52,710 bases of DNA. Source: Pseudomonas putida. Lineage in GTDB: Bacteria; Pseudomonadota; Gammaproteobacteria; Pseudomonadales; Pseudomonadaceae. The position numbers were made by a program, and so were the translations under genes. Positions 33,200 to 42,349 of this stretch are shown here, piece by piece. The DNA lies in NCBI RefSeq assembly GCF_002741075.1, contig NZ_CP016446.1:1-52710 (forward strand), in the 5' to 3' direction. Every line of letters starts with the position of its first letter. The first letter of the stretch is position 1. Below the pieces are notes generated by a model. It ran no database searches. It was not told the DNA's origin and saw nothing but the letters and a program-made list of their open reading frames with translations.

Positions 33200-33345
33200 T
33201 ACGCAACGCTTCGCGTAGCTAAGTCGTTGAAAAATAAAGCATTTTCAACGACTTGCGGAAAAGCGTAATACCTGCGTAAGACAAAAGTACGCGCAGGCCC
33301 TGATTTTGCTGTATTTTGTGTCTTACACACGTCAGACAAGGAGGC
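33200..33345. other. oriT: Probable oriT
   Basis: AT-rich, gene-free DNA between the stb repeats and trwA. It contains a 13-bp perfect inverted repeat, AAGTCGTTGAAAA/TTTTCAACGACTT (33,221-33,254), then CTGCGTA ... TACGCGCAG (33,272-33,297) enclosing AGACAAAAG. On the minus strand this reads TTTTGTCT-TACGCAGG, like the TrwC nic motif TTGTCT-ATAG, so I propose nicking between 33,278 and 33,279. A second, inverted TGTCTTAC lies at about 33,320. Transfer would then lead with the stb side, leaving trwABC for last, as in R388. Confidence 0.65.
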
Positions 33346-33350
33346 CATCC

Positions 33351-33680
33351 GTGCCCACAGTGAGCTTTCGATGCACCGAAACACAGAAAATCGAGCTGGA
33401 AGAGCGGTCGCAAGGCGACATTTCGGAGTATGTTCGCCGGCAGCTTTTCCGGCAGATGGAGCAGGAGGACACGCTAGAAATGATCCTCCAGCGCCTCGAA
33501 CAACGACCTGGCGGCGACGGTCAGCCAGGTGCAGGAATCGACCGGCAGTCGATGGCCATCTTGATCGAGCTGCTGTTGCTTCTGCGCACCGCGTCCAAAC
33601 CGGATGCTAAGAGGGAAGCCCAGGCCGAGGTCGAACGCCTGGGCTTCGACGTATGGGATTCATCTAAGAGGGATAGCTGA
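33351..33680 (+). CDS. trwA: TrwA-like ribbon-helix-helix relaxosome protein
   Basis: 109 residues from GTG 33,351, chosen for the AAGGAGG site upstream. The ribbon-helix-helix domain VPTVSFRCTETQKIELEERS...YVRRQLF binds oriT and represses the trw promoter; the C-terminal part is helical and would tetramerise and stimulate the coupling protein ATPase. Its stop overlaps the trwB start (TGATG). Confidence 0.85.
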   Translation: MPTVSFRCTETQKIELEERSQGDISEYVRRQLFRQMEQEDTLEMILQRLEQRPGGDGQPGAGIDRQSMAILIELLLLLRTASKPDAKREAQAEVERLGFDVWDSSKRDS

Positions 33681-35218
33681 TGAACGAGCGCCAACGATCT
33701 CAAATCTGCCTTGCCGTCATGGTACTGGTGCCCCTGTTCGCGTGGTTCTTTACCGCCAAACTGATGTATGGAATTGAAAAACAAGGCGCCCGCGACAGGG
33801 TATTTTACCTGGCGAAAAATACGTTCACCTTGTGGCCGCTTGCGGTTGCGTTAGTTGGTGGATTGATACTGGCGATTGCGCTGTGCGTGCTTATTGTGAA
33901 GTTGAGCAAGACCACTTTTGCCGGCGCCCACTTCGACAAGTATTTTCGTGGTAGCCAACTTGTATCCCAGCGTGAACTTAAACGACTAACCAAGGAAAAA
34001 GAGGAACAAATAACTATTGCCGGAGTGCCTGTTCCTATTGCTGCCGAAGCAACACACTTTTCAGTTGGCGGCGCAACGGGTACAGGTAAGAGTACGATTT
34101 TCCGCGAAATGATGTATGGCTGTATGCAGCGGAAAGACCGCATGGTGATCCTCGATCCCGATGGAGAGTTCCTATCTACCTTCTACCGCAAGGGCGATAA
34201 AATCCTAAATCCCTACGATGCCAGGACGGAAGGCTGGAACTTCTATAACGAAATCCGTAGTCACTACGATTTCGAGCGCTACGCAAAATCCATTATTCAG
34301 GTGTCGGACAGTAACGACTCGGAAGAATGGAACCAGTATGGACGCCTGTTGTTCGCGGAAGTTGCCAAAAAGCTGTACAACACCACGCGAAATCCTGGCA
34401 TGAGGAATGTGTTTAAATGGACTAACGAGTGCAGTTCGGAAGCGCTACAAGGTTTTGTAAAAGGCACTCGCGCCGTCTCCCTGTTCACTGAAAACGAACG
34501 CGCTACCGGCAGCGTCCGTTTTGTCCTCAGTAATAAACTGCCTGCACATTTTGACATGCCGCCAGGCAACTTTTCGTTGCGTCAGTGGTGCGAAGATCCT
34601 AACGGTGGCAACTTGTTTATCACCTGGGACGAGAACATGCGCGAAGCGCTGCGCCCACTGATTAGTTGCTGGGTTGATACCATTTTCACCAGCATCCTTG
34701 GGATGAAATCCAACCCCAAGCGCCGAATCTGGACGTACCTCGACGAGCTGGAGTCGCTGCAACGGTTGCCCACCCTGGGCGACATGCTGACGCGGGGCCG
34801 GAAGAAGGGCGGTTGCGTGGTATCGGGCTACCAGTCCTACACTCAGCTCGAATCCGTGTATGGCGAGAAGCTGGCCGAAACCATGCTGGCCAACCACCGG
34901 ACGATGGTCGCTTTGGCCGTTGGCCGCATGGGTACAGCCACCGCCGAACGCATGTCCAAAGCCTTGAGCGAGCATGAAGTGCTGCGCACAAAAGAAGGCC
35001 GCAGCTCGCGCTGGGGTGACTGGGGCACTCGCAGCGAGAACGAGGATGTGAAGCCCGAGCGCATCGTTATGTCGTCGGAAATCATGGCCTTGAACAACCT
35101 CGAAGGCTTCCTGTCGTTCCCCGGCAGCATCCCGATTGCACGGGTGGCCATTGAGCCGATCAACTTCACCCGCACGAACCCGGTACCGGGCATCGTTCCA
35201 AACCTTGAGATCATCTAA
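33680..35218 (+). CDS. trwB: Type IV coupling protein TrwB-like
   Basis: 512 residues against 507 for R388 TrwB. Two N-terminal membrane helices (QICLAVMVLVPLFAWFFTAK; LWPLAVALVGGLILAIALCV), then a hexameric motor domain with Walker A GGATGTGKSTIF and Walker B RIWTYLDELESL. It docks the relaxosome to the secretion channel and pumps DNA. The inter-motif region holds the all-alpha domain that recognises TrwA/TrwC. Immediately followed by trwC. Confidence 0.95.
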   Translation: MNERQRSQICLAVMVLVPLFAWFFTAKLMYGIEKQGARDRVFYLAKNTFTLWPLAVALVGGLILAIALCVLIVKLSKTTFAGAHFDKYFRGSQLVSQRELKRLTKEKEEQITIAGVPVPIAAEATHFSVGGATGTGKSTIFREMMYGCMQRKDRMVILDPDGEFLSTFYRKGDKILNPYDARTEGWNFYNEIRSHYDFERYAKSIIQVSDSNDSEEWNQYGRLLFAEVAKKLYNTTRNPGMRNVFKWTNECSSEALQGFVKGTRAVSLFTENERATGSVRFVLSNKLPAHFDMPPGNFSLRQWCEDPNGGNLFITWDENMREALRPLISCWVDTIFTSILGMKSNPKRRIWTYLDELESLQRLPTLGDMLTRGRKKGGCVVSGYQSYTQLESVYGEKLAETMLANHRTMVALAVGRMGTATAERMSKALSEHEVLRTKEGRSSRWGDWGTRSENEDVKPERIVMSSEIMALNNLEGFLSFPGSIPIARVAIEPINFTRTNPVPGIVPNLEII

Positions 35219-38173
35219 ATGCTCGATATCACGACCATTTCTCGGCAATCACTGGGCAAAGTCGTGTCGTACTACGCGGATGGTGCGGATGACTACTACG
35301 CAAAAGACGGCGGCGCCATGCAATGGCAAGGTGCCGGCGCCGAGGCATTGGGCCTGTCCGGGGAGGTAGAGCAGGCCCGATTCCGCGAGCTGCTGGATGG
35401 CCGGATTAGCGACAACACGAAGCTCATGCGGACCGTCAAAGAGGCGGACGGCAAAGTGGTCAGCAAGGAACGGCTGGGGTACGACCTCACATTCTCGGCA
35501 CCCAAGGGCGTGTCGCTCCAGGCCTTGGTCCACGGTGACGCCAGTATCATCGAAGCCCACGACAAGGCCGTGGCGGCGGCGATCCGCGAAGCTGAACGGC
35601 TGTCCCAGGCGCGAATCACGGTCAACAAGAAGACCGGCACCGAGAACACCAACAACTTGGTGGTGGCCAAGTTCCGACACGAAACGTCACGCGCCCTGGA
35701 CCCCGACCTGCATACCCATGCGTTCGTGCTGAACATGACCCAGCGTAGCGACGGCGAATGGCGGGCACTGAAAAATGACGGCGTGTTCAATTCGTCCATG
35801 TTCTTGGGCAACGTCTACAAGGCGGAACTGGCCCGCGAGCTGGAAAAGGCCGGCTTCCAGTTGCGCTATGAGCGCAACGGCACATTCGACCTGGCGCACT
35901 TCTCCGATGAGCAGATCCGCGAATTCAGTTCGCGCAGCCAGCAGATCGAGGCAGCGCTAGCGGCGAAAGGCCTGGACCGCAGCACAGCGTCATATGCCGA
36001 AAAAAACCAGGCCGCGCTGGCCACCCGCGACAAAAAGCAGGGTGGCATCGACCGCGAGGAACTGCGCCAGGTTTGGCTGGAGCGGTCGAGGGCCTTGGGT
36101 ATCGACTACCACAGTCGCGAGTGGGCCGGCGTCGGCGCCGATGCCCAGGGCGGCAACGAGCGAAGCAGCGCGGCCACTCCGCAGATCGAGAAGCCCCTGG
36201 AGTACCGTGCAGACCAGGTAATCGAATTCGCGATCAAGAGTCTGACCGAACGCCAGGCCGTGATCGGACAGAAGGAGCTGATGGATACCGCGCTGCGCCA
36301 CGGGTACGGCGCACTCACCATCGACGACGTGCGCGCCGGCATCGAGCGGCGAGCCGCATCTGGCCACCTGATCCGCGAGGAACCGCTGTACTCATCGCAG
36401 AACCCAGCCGATGGAAAGAAGGGGAAGGCCGCCGAGAAGGCCCGCCAGGAGGCGCCACAGCTCAGCCGGAAGGAATGGGTGGCAAACCTTGTCCGTGCCG
36501 GCAAATCGCGCTCAGAGGCCGCCAGGCTCGTTGATGAGGGTATCCGCACGGGACGGCTGCGTCAGGGTGAAAGCCGTTTCACCACGCACATCGCGCAAAA
36601 GCGCGAACGCGAGGTGCTGCAAATCGAGCGAATGGGGCGCGGTACAGTTCAGCCGCGGATCTCCAAGGAAGCCGCCGAAGCCTTCCTTGCCGATCGGGGC
36701 TTGAACGCGGAACAGCAGTCCTCGGTGATGCGGATCGCCCGCACACAAAACCAGTTCATCGGCGTGCAGGGCTTTGCCGGCGTCGGCAAAAGCTACATGA
36801 CTGTAGCGGCTAAGGATCTGCTGGAAGCGAACGGATACCGTGTCACCAGCCTGGCGCCCTATGGGAGCCAGGTAAAGGCGCTCCAGGCCGAGGGCCTGGA
36901 GGCGCGCACTCTGCAATCATTCCTCAAGGCCCGCGATAAGAAGATCGACAGCAACACCGTCGTGATTATCGACGAGGCCGGCGTAATTCCTGCGCGGCAG
37001 ATGCACGAGGCCATGAAAACCATTGAGGCTGCCGGCGCTCGCGTTGTCTTCCTGGGCGACGTGGCACAGACCAAAGCTATCGAGGCCGGCAAACCCTTCG
37101 AGCAGTTGATGAAAGCCGGCATGGAAACGTCCCGGCTGACCGACATTCAGCGGCAGAAAGACCCGCAGTTGCTGGAAGCGGTGAAGCTGGCCGCCGAGGG
37201 CAAATCCAAACAATCGCTGCCGCTGGTGAACGAGATACGCGAGATCGAGGACAACGGGGCACGCTACCAGGCCATTGTCGAAGCCTACGCCTCGATGCCA
37301 AAGGCCGAACGTGACCAGGCGCTGATTATCACCGGTACTAACGCCAGTCGGATCGAGATCAACGAAGGGGTGCGCGAGGCGCTGGGCCTGAAAGGACAGG
37401 GCGCGGAATATCCATTGCTCAATCGCCTGGATACGACACAGGCCGAGCGCCGGCATAGCAAATACTACGGCAAGGGCAGCATTGTCGTACCCGAGGTGGA
37501 CTATAAGAACGGGCTGCAACGGGGCGTGCAGTACGTGGTACTCGACACTGGTCCCGGCAACAAACTCACCGTGCGGGGGCCGGAAGGCGAGAGACTGCAA
37601 TTCACCCCGGCTCGATGCACAAAGCTGTCGGTCTACAGCGTCGAGCGAACTGAGCTGGCTCCTGGCGATCAGGTGAAAATCACCCGGAACGACGCCGAAA
37701 AGGACCTGGCCAACGGCGACCGATTTGTGGTGAAGGAGATCCACAGCGACCGTGTGGTGCTCGAAGGCGACAAAGGCCGCCAGGTCGAGCTGGACACCGC
37801 ATCGGCTATGTTCGTCGGCCTGGCATACGCCTCGACCGTTCACAGCGCCCAGGGCCTCACCTGCGACAAGGTACTCATCAACCTTGAAACCCAGTCGCGC
37901 ACGACCGCCAAGGACGTGTACTACGTGGCGATCAGCCGCGCCCGTCATGCAGCGGAAATCTTCACCGATAACCGGCAGAAGCTGGGGGCTGCGATCAGTC
38001 GCTTGAATGCCAAGGCCGGCGCCCTGGATATCAAGCAGCTCCAGCGGCATGCGCTCGAGCGCAAAGGACACGACCAGGCCGGCAAACAGAAGGACGCCGC
38101 GCAGAAGCAACAGCAAGGCCAGCAGTTGCCGACCAAGCAGCCTAAAGAAAAGGGCAGGGCATTCGGCCTGTAA
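35219..38173 (+). CDS. trwC: MOBF relaxase-helicase TrwC-like
   Basis: 984 residues against 966 for TrwC. The relaxase domain (1-300) has the paired tyrosines Tyr18/Tyr19 and Tyr26/Tyr27 (VVSYYADGADDYYAKDGG) and the histidine cluster RALDPDLHTHAFVLN. The RecD-like helicase part has Walker A GFAGVGKSYMTV, Walker B VVIIDEAGVI and the late motif VHSAQGLTCDKV. It nicks oriT, stays covalently on the 5' end, is exported and unwinds DNA. The C-terminus is Gln/Lys-rich and probably the secretion signal. A terminator follows. Confidence 0.97.
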   Translation: MLDITTISRQSLGKVVSYYADGADDYYAKDGGAMQWQGAGAEALGLSGEVEQARFRELLDGRISDNTKLMRTVKEADGKVVSKERLGYDLTFSAPKGVSLQALVHGDASIIEAHDKAVAAAIREAERLSQARITVNKKTGTENTNNLVVAKFRHETSRALDPDLHTHAFVLNMTQRSDGEWRALKNDGVFNSSMFLGNVYKAELARELEKAGFQLRYERNGTFDLAHFSDEQIREFSSRSQQIEAALAAKGLDRSTASYAEKNQAALATRDKKQGGIDREELRQVWLERSRALGIDYHSREWAGVGADAQGGNERSSAATPQIEKPLEYRADQVIEFAIKSLTERQAVIGQKELMDTALRHGYGALTIDDVRAGIERRAASGHLIREEPLYSSQNPADGKKGKAAEKARQEAPQLSRKEWVANLVRAGKSRSEAARLVDEGIRTGRLRQGESRFTTHIAQKREREVLQIERMGRGTVQPRISKEAAEAFLADRGLNAEQQSSVMRIARTQNQFIGVQGFAGVGKSYMTVAAKDLLEANGYRVTSLAPYGSQVKALQAEGLEARTLQSFLKARDKKIDSNTVVIIDEAGVIPARQMHEAMKTIEAAGARVVFLGDVAQTKAIEAGKPFEQLMKAGMETSRLTDIQRQKDPQLLEAVKLAAEGKSKQSLPLVNEIREIEDNGARYQAIVEAYASMPKAERDQALIITGTNASRIEINEGVREALGLKGQGAEYPLLNRLDTTQAERRHSKYYGKGSIVVPEVDYKNGLQRGVQYVVLDTGPGNKLTVRGPEGERLQFTPARCTKLSVYSVERTELAPGDQVKITRNDAEKDLANGDRFVVKEIHSDRVVLEGDKGRQVELDTASAMFVGLAYASTVHSAQGLTCDKVLINLETQSRTTAKDVYYVAISRARHAAEIFTDNRQKLGAAISRLNAKAGALDIKQLQRHALERKGHDQAGKQKDAAQKQQQGQQLPTKQPKEKGRAFGL

Positions 38174-38177
38174 CCAG

Positions 38178-38200
38178 CAAAGGGGCTTCGGCCCCTTTTT
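38178..38200 (+). terminator. trwABC operon terminator
   Basis: AAGGGGC-TTCG-GCCCC followed by six Ts. A classic UUCG tetraloop terminator between convergent genes. Confidence 0.92.
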
Positions 38201-38208
38201 TCTGTGCG

Positions 38209-38952
38209 TTAAAGCCCCTTGGCCATGCGCATTTGAGCGATCCGCTCATGAGACACACCTGCGAGCTTGGCCAGCACGCTATTTGGCACCACGCCGAACA
38301 GGTGTACATACCGATCAGCACGCGATACGCGCTTGTACGGTGCGATGCCCAGGAACTCCCGGCGCGCCTCTACGACCGCATAGGCCACGCCTACGGTGCG
38401 ACTCAGTTTGGCGGCAGACATGGTGCCCAGGAGCGATTCGTAACCGAGTCCGGGGCCGTGGTAGTCCTCGACCGGCGCCGACTTGGCCAGGTCAGGGGAG
38501 GGCGCCACAGCAGCATCCAGGCCGAACGCCTCGCGCAGCGCCTGCACGACTTCTACGGCCACACCCGACGCCTTGGCTATGTCTTCATCGGGCACCAGGC
38601 CCAACGCGCTCTTGTACGGCCTCACGGGATGATCGAGCGGCAAGCGCTGAATACGGCGTGTGACCTTGGAACGGGGTGGGATGCCCTGGGACTTGCGGTA
38701 AGCCTGGATACTCTTCACCGACACCCCGCTTTTTGCAGAGACAGACCTGTCCGACTCCAGGCCCAGCAGGTGATGGAAAGGGGCAAGAGCTACTGCGACC
38801 GAATAGACCTCGATCCCGAACTGAACACGTCGGCGCCGTATGCTGCCCTCGGTAGTTCCGACCACCCTGGCCAGGTCCCGGTCGGAAAGCTTGCCCAACT
38901 TCCAGTCGTACCAGCGGGCCACACCAATAACCGTCCAGTTCGTTTGTTTCAA
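38209..38952 (-). CDS. Protein of five tandem HTH-like repeats
   Basis: About 247 residues. A TTG start at 38,952 is favoured because GAGGGG stands 5 bp before it; a GTG at 39,006 would add 18 residues. Five repeats of about 30 residues share the pattern LG-x-x-x-D-x-x-[LIV]-A-x-x-x-G-V-x-x-x-x-[IV]-x-x-x-R-x-x-x-G-[IL], roughly at 19-47, 62-91, 116-145, 174-203 and 218-247 (for example LGLVPDEDIAKASGVAVEVV and FGVVPNSVLAKLAGVSHERI). Each looks like a helix-turn-helix. Such an array could bind long repeated DNA such as oriT or the stb repeats. No characterised homologue is known to me. Confidence 0.7.
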   Translation of the reverse strand: MKQTNWTVIGVARWYDWKLGKLSDRDLARVVGTTEGSIRRRRVQFGIEVYSVAVALAPFHHLLGLESDRSVSAKSGVSVKSIQAYRKSQGIPPRSKVTRRIQRLPLDHPVRPYKSALGLVPDEDIAKASGVAVEVVQALREAFGLDAAVAPSPDLAKSAPVEDYHGPGLGYESLLGTMSAAKLSRTVGVAYAVVEARREFLGIAPYKRVSRADRYVHLFGVVPNSVLAKLAGVSHERIAQMRMAKGL

Positions 38953-39022
38953 AATTTCCCCTCGTAACACAACATCTTGTGTCGCTGGCCAGCTGATCGA
39001 GCACACGATATAGCGGCAAACA

Positions 39023-39045
39023 AAAGCCCCGCAATGCGGGGCTTT
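39023..39045. terminator. Bidirectional terminator after the virB operon
   Basis: AAAGCCCCGC-AAT-GCGGGGCTTT with A and T runs on both sides. Ends the secretion operon before the HTH-repeat gene. Confidence 0.88.
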
Positions 39046-39063
39046 GTTTTAGGTCCGGGCGCG

Positions 39064-39534
39064 CTATTTGCGACGTTGCAACCCAAGGCGCTCGCGCAAG
39101 CGAAGAGGCGAGGCTGGGCTGGTGAAGACCATCACACCGAACCCTGTTACGAGGAAAGCACAGTAAATCAGGGCCAGCGTCCTACCACCCTCCTTGGCCA
39201 GCGCTTCGACAGCCACCTCTTTCACCTGCCAAGCATCACACGTGGCCACAGGCTCCGGCATGGCCCCACGCGACCGGCTTTCATCGGCGCAGCGCTTGAC
39301 CAGCAGATGACCAGGCGCTTCCGCTTTTCCTAACTGCTGGGCCTCGTATTGCATATCCGTCAGCCATTTACCGGCCCCGGTAAACGACCAATCGGAGGCG
39401 AGGCCCATCAACAAGAAAAAACCAACAGCCGGATAGACAATGAGCAGCAGAAACAAACGGCGAATGATCGTCAGAGCAGCACTCAAGACTTCAAGCGCCT
39501 TGGTGGCCGTGCTGTGCGGTTGTGGTGAATCCAT
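39064..39534 (-). CDS. Unknown two-helix membrane protein
   Basis: 156 residues from ATG 39,534 (GGAGGCC upstream). Two membrane segments: LFLLLIVYPAVGFFLLMGLA near residue 32 and TLALIYCAFLVTGFGVMVFT near the C-terminus, with a soluble loop of about 75 residues containing two cysteines (KRCADES, VATCDAW). Last gene of the virB7-11 operon. It may be an accessory transfer or exclusion protein; not recognised. Confidence 0.7.
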   Translation of the reverse strand: MDSPQPHSTATKALEVLSAALTIIRRLFLLLIVYPAVGFFLLMGLASDWSFTGAGKWLTDMQYEAQQLGKAEAPGHLLVKRCADESRSRGAMPEPVATCDAWQVKEVAVEALAKEGGRTLALIYCAFLVTGFGVMVFTSPASPLRLRERLGLQRRK

Positions 39535-39545
39535 GTTGGCCTCCA

Positions 39546-40097
39546 TCACAGTTGCATCCGGCGACGCTGTTCTTCACTCACTGCGGCGCTAACCAACGTC
39601 AGCAAGCGTTCTACCGGCTTCTCTACCGATGCGCCGAGGAACAGGCGTTGGGTAGCGTGGTACACCTGGCCATTGGCAACAACGTTGACCATGAGCTGCC
39701 ATTTAGCCCGATCTTCGCCCATGGCGATTGCACGGCGGGGCTGAACCTCCTGAACCGAGGATAGGCGAATCCATCGCCAGTCATCGACACTGAAGGAAGG
39801 GAGCCTGCCTTCCACGCTTGGATAAACACGGAGCCAAATAGGCAGCTCACCGTGGACGGCAATGCCATCACCGCCCAGCAGGTCTACGACCACGGCCATG
39901 ACGCTTTCAAACTCTCGGGCGCCAAATTTGCTCACGGAGGGCACCAGCTCTTCCACGCCACTACGACCAATCAACAGCAGTTGGTCGTAGATATCACCTG
40001 TTTGTGGCGTTCCACAACCCATGGCGATAACGCTTTCACGCACCGCGTTGATGATTTCGGTAGCGGTGGCGGTCCAGATATTGGTTGCTTCGGTCAT
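39546..40097 (-). CDS. Unknown 183-aa protein of the transfer operon
   Basis: Lies after virB11 with AAGGAGAAGT before its ATG. Cytoplasmic by composition, no membrane helix; mixed alpha/beta (IAMGCGTPQTGDIYDQLLLI, IWLRVYPSVEGRLPSFSVDD). Not related to a standard VirB component, and not recognised. Its stop overlaps the start region of the next gene, so the two are coupled. Confidence 0.65.
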   Translation of the reverse strand: MTEATNIWTATATEIINAVRESVIAMGCGTPQTGDIYDQLLLIGRSGVEELVPSVSKFGAREFESVMAVVVDLLGGDGIAVHGELPIWLRVYPSVEGRLPSFSVDDWRWIRLSSVQEVQPRRAIAMGEDRAKWQLMVNVVANGQVYHATQRLFLGASVEKPVERLLTLVSAAVSEEQRRRMQL

Positions 40098-40148
40098 GCG
40101 TACTTCTCCTTGGATTTAGCCCTGCAGGGCGCTAAGCGGCTTGAGTTC

Positions 40149-41180
40149 CTACACCGCTGCCATTGCTTGTTTCTTGAACATCGGGTCGTACAGGATTTCC
40201 AGCACTTCACGTTTTTCCATGTACACGACCACATCCAACGTGGTGTTGATGGTCTTCATGATTACGTCGTAGTCGAGCGCCCGACCGATTTCCGAGGCCT
40301 TTACCAAAGTGGCGATACGCGCTGGGGTACTGGCCGCGCTGTCAGCGTGCGTCGAAAAAATGCCCCCAGGGTGCCCCGTGTTCGCGCCGGCCAGGTAGTC
40401 CCACGCCGCATCGTCGCGCAGCTCGGTTAGGAAGATCCGGTCAGGGGACAGGCGCATGCACAGCTTGAGGCATTCGCGGGCCGACATTCGGCCATCGCCT
40501 TCCCCGTACATCAGATAGCCCACTTCATCGAGGCGGTTATCGTCGATTTCGTGCGTATCTTCCATCAGCAGCACACGCTCAATCGTAGGCACCGCCCCCA
40601 TCAGCGAGCGGGTAAGCGTGGTTTTGCCGGAGCCGGTAGGACCGGCTACGGCAATGTTCCGCTTCGTCTTGACGGCCTGCGTCAAGAAGCCTTCCACATC
40701 ACCCTTTTCCAACAACTCAAGCAGTTCTTCCTCGAACGGCTCAAGCATGAATTGCTCAGACTGCTTACGATGCCGCACCTTGGCAAAGCGGCCTTCCTGG
40801 GCAAGCTGGCTCAGGCTCTTCGATACCGGCAAATGCTTACGGATCGACATGAGCATGGTCCCCTCGACAGTCGCAGGGGGCCAGCAGAACGTTCCCCGAG
40901 ATCCGTCCGGCAACTTCACGTAGCTGATTGGCGTGCGGCCGAGTCCGTTGAGGCTCAGCAGATGGTCATTCAAGGCCCACAGGTAGTCGTAGGTGATCCG
41001 TGGGTCGGCATGCAAGACACGCCCTTTGGGCGTGTCACATACCACCTGGCCAAACTTGTTCACCCGGATCTCGAACACTTCTGGATCGTCGAGGTACTGG
41101 CGAAGCGGGGCGAAGTTCGCCGCCGCCAGGGCCATGTCCATGTCTGCTAAAGCCAGGTCGATATCGGTCGCAGTATCCAT
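40149..41180 (-). CDS. virB11: VirB11-family secretion ATPase
   Basis: 343 residues from ATG 41,180 (GGGAGG upstream; a GTG at 41,195 is less likely). Hexameric traffic ATPase: Walker A VAGPTGSGKTTLTRSL, Asp box LLMEDTHEI, Walker B-type CLKLCMRLSPDRIFLTELRD and His box GHPGGIFSTHADS. It works at the inner membrane with VirB4 to power pilus assembly and switch to DNA transfer. Confidence 0.96.
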   Translation of the reverse strand: MDTATDIDLALADMDMALAAANFAPLRQYLDDPEVFEIRVNKFGQVVCDTPKGRVLHADPRITYDYLWALNDHLLSLNGLGRTPISYVKLPDGSRGTFCWPPATVEGTMLMSIRKHLPVSKSLSQLAQEGRFAKVRHRKQSEQFMLEPFEEELLELLEKGDVEGFLTQAVKTKRNIAVAGPTGSGKTTLTRSLMGAVPTIERVLLMEDTHEIDDNRLDEVGYLMYGEGDGRMSARECLKLCMRLSPDRIFLTELRDDAAWDYLAGANTGHPGGIFSTHADSAASTPARIATLVKASEIGRALDYDVIMKTINTTLDVVVYMEKREVLEILYDPMFKKQAMAAV

Positions 41181-41191
41181 ACGTGCCTCCC

Positions 41192-42349
41192 TCACTCCAC
41201 CATTTCCAGGCCATACACATCGCTGAAATCAACGTCACGCGGCACGAAGATCGATACCGCCTCGCCGTGATTCACGGTCAGGGTTGGCGGGATATTGATC
41301 GTGGCGCGCAACACTTCGCGGGCCAGCGAATCGGAGGTGTTGGACGTGTTGTCGAGGTTCACCGTTGTGTCGCTGTCGGACTTGTCGGTGGAGTTGACCA
41401 GGGCCTGCATCAGACCACGGCTCAGGTCACTGAACACGGAAATGAACATGGCACCACCGAAGCGATCCCAAAAGTGGGTATCGACCTGGCCGGGCACGCC
41501 GGCACTACCGAGGCGGTTGGTGCCAGGTGCATCGAGGTAGGCCACAGCGCCGTCACGGTTACGAACCCGCGACCAGAGCACAAAGGCCCTGGCCTGCCCC
41601 ATCAGAATGCCGCCACTGACTTCACCAGTGATCGTCGCGCCCTTGTCGATCAGCACCACCGAGCCGTCAGCCGAACGGACTTCCTTCGACACCTGGCAGG
41701 ACACGAAACCAGGGACAGTGGTATCCAGCTCGGTGATCGTGCCGCAGCGAATCATCGTGCCAGCGGCTATCGACATACCCATGTTTTTCATGAGCGTCGC
41801 CTTTGATGCAGCGTACCGGGCACTGTTCATGCGCGAAGCCAGCTCCGAGCTACTACTGCTAGTTTTTACTGGTTCAGCTTTTTCGCCACGACTTGGAGTC
41901 GCGGCCATAGCCTGTGCGCCAATCTGTTCTGTAGCGCTCGACGAACTGAGGCGGCGTTGCATGGCTTTTTGTTCAGGCGTCAGCTCGACTTTTCCCTGCT
42001 GTCCAGGCTGTGTCTGGTGTGCCTGCTGCTGGTAGGTACTTGCGGATTGCGCCTGCTCGGCGGGCTGCTCGACAGGTTCTTCATCAGCGTTACCAGGCGT
42101 GGTTGCGAAGCTAGCACGCGGCAGGTTATTGGCCCTGTTGGGTGACGCTTTTTCAGCCTGTTCCTGCTGCTGGAGTTTCGGAACAATCACGTTTTTGTAG
42201 ACGATCCAGCCGATGAGGCACAGCGCAATCAGCAACAGCACGCCGATGAATGCTCGCAGGCCTGGCACTTTCTTTTTCGGCCCACCATCGAACCCGCCCC
42301 GGTCGTCCTCGAACGTCTCCAGTTCGTCGATATTTACGTCGCGGCTCAT
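41192..42349 (-). CDS. virB10: VirB10 channel protein
   Basis: 385 residues. One inner-membrane helix (LRAFIGVLLLIALCLIGWIV), a Gln/Pro-rich periplasmic linker and a C-terminal TrbI/VirB10 beta-barrel domain from about 185 (MGMSIAAGTMIRCGTITELD, SCQVSKEVRSADGSVVLIDK, VDTHFWDRFGGAMFISVFSD). It spans both membranes as the core-complex gate. Overlaps virB9 by 4 bp (ATGA). Confidence 0.95.
   Translation of the reverse strand: MSRDVNIDELETFEDDRGGFDGGPKKKVPGLRAFIGVLLLIALCLIGWIVYKNVIVPKLQQQEQAEKASPNRANNLPRASFATTPGNADEEPVEQPAEQAQSASTYQQQAHQTQPGQQGKVELTPEQKAMQRRLSSSSATEQIGAQAMAATPSRGEKAEPVKTSSSSSELASRMNSARYAASKATLMKNMGMSIAAGTMIRCGTITELDTTVPGFVSCQVSKEVRSADGSVVLIDKGATITGEVSGGILMGQARAFVLWSRVRNRDGAVAYLDAPGTNRLGSAGVPGQVDTHFWDRFGGAMFISVFSDLSRGLMQALVNSTDKSDSDTTVNLDNTSNTSDSLAREVLRATINIPPTLTVNHGEAVSIFVPRDVDFSDVYGLEMVE

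Noticed and set aside
33271..33297. CTGCGTA...TACGCGCAG hairpin as a transcription terminator
   Set aside because: No T-run, and it lies in AT-rich DNA upstream of trwA with nic-like sequence, so an oriT role fits better.
36917..38116. 399-aa open frame opposite trwC
   Set aside because: Same reason: antisense to a clear relaxase-helicase gene.
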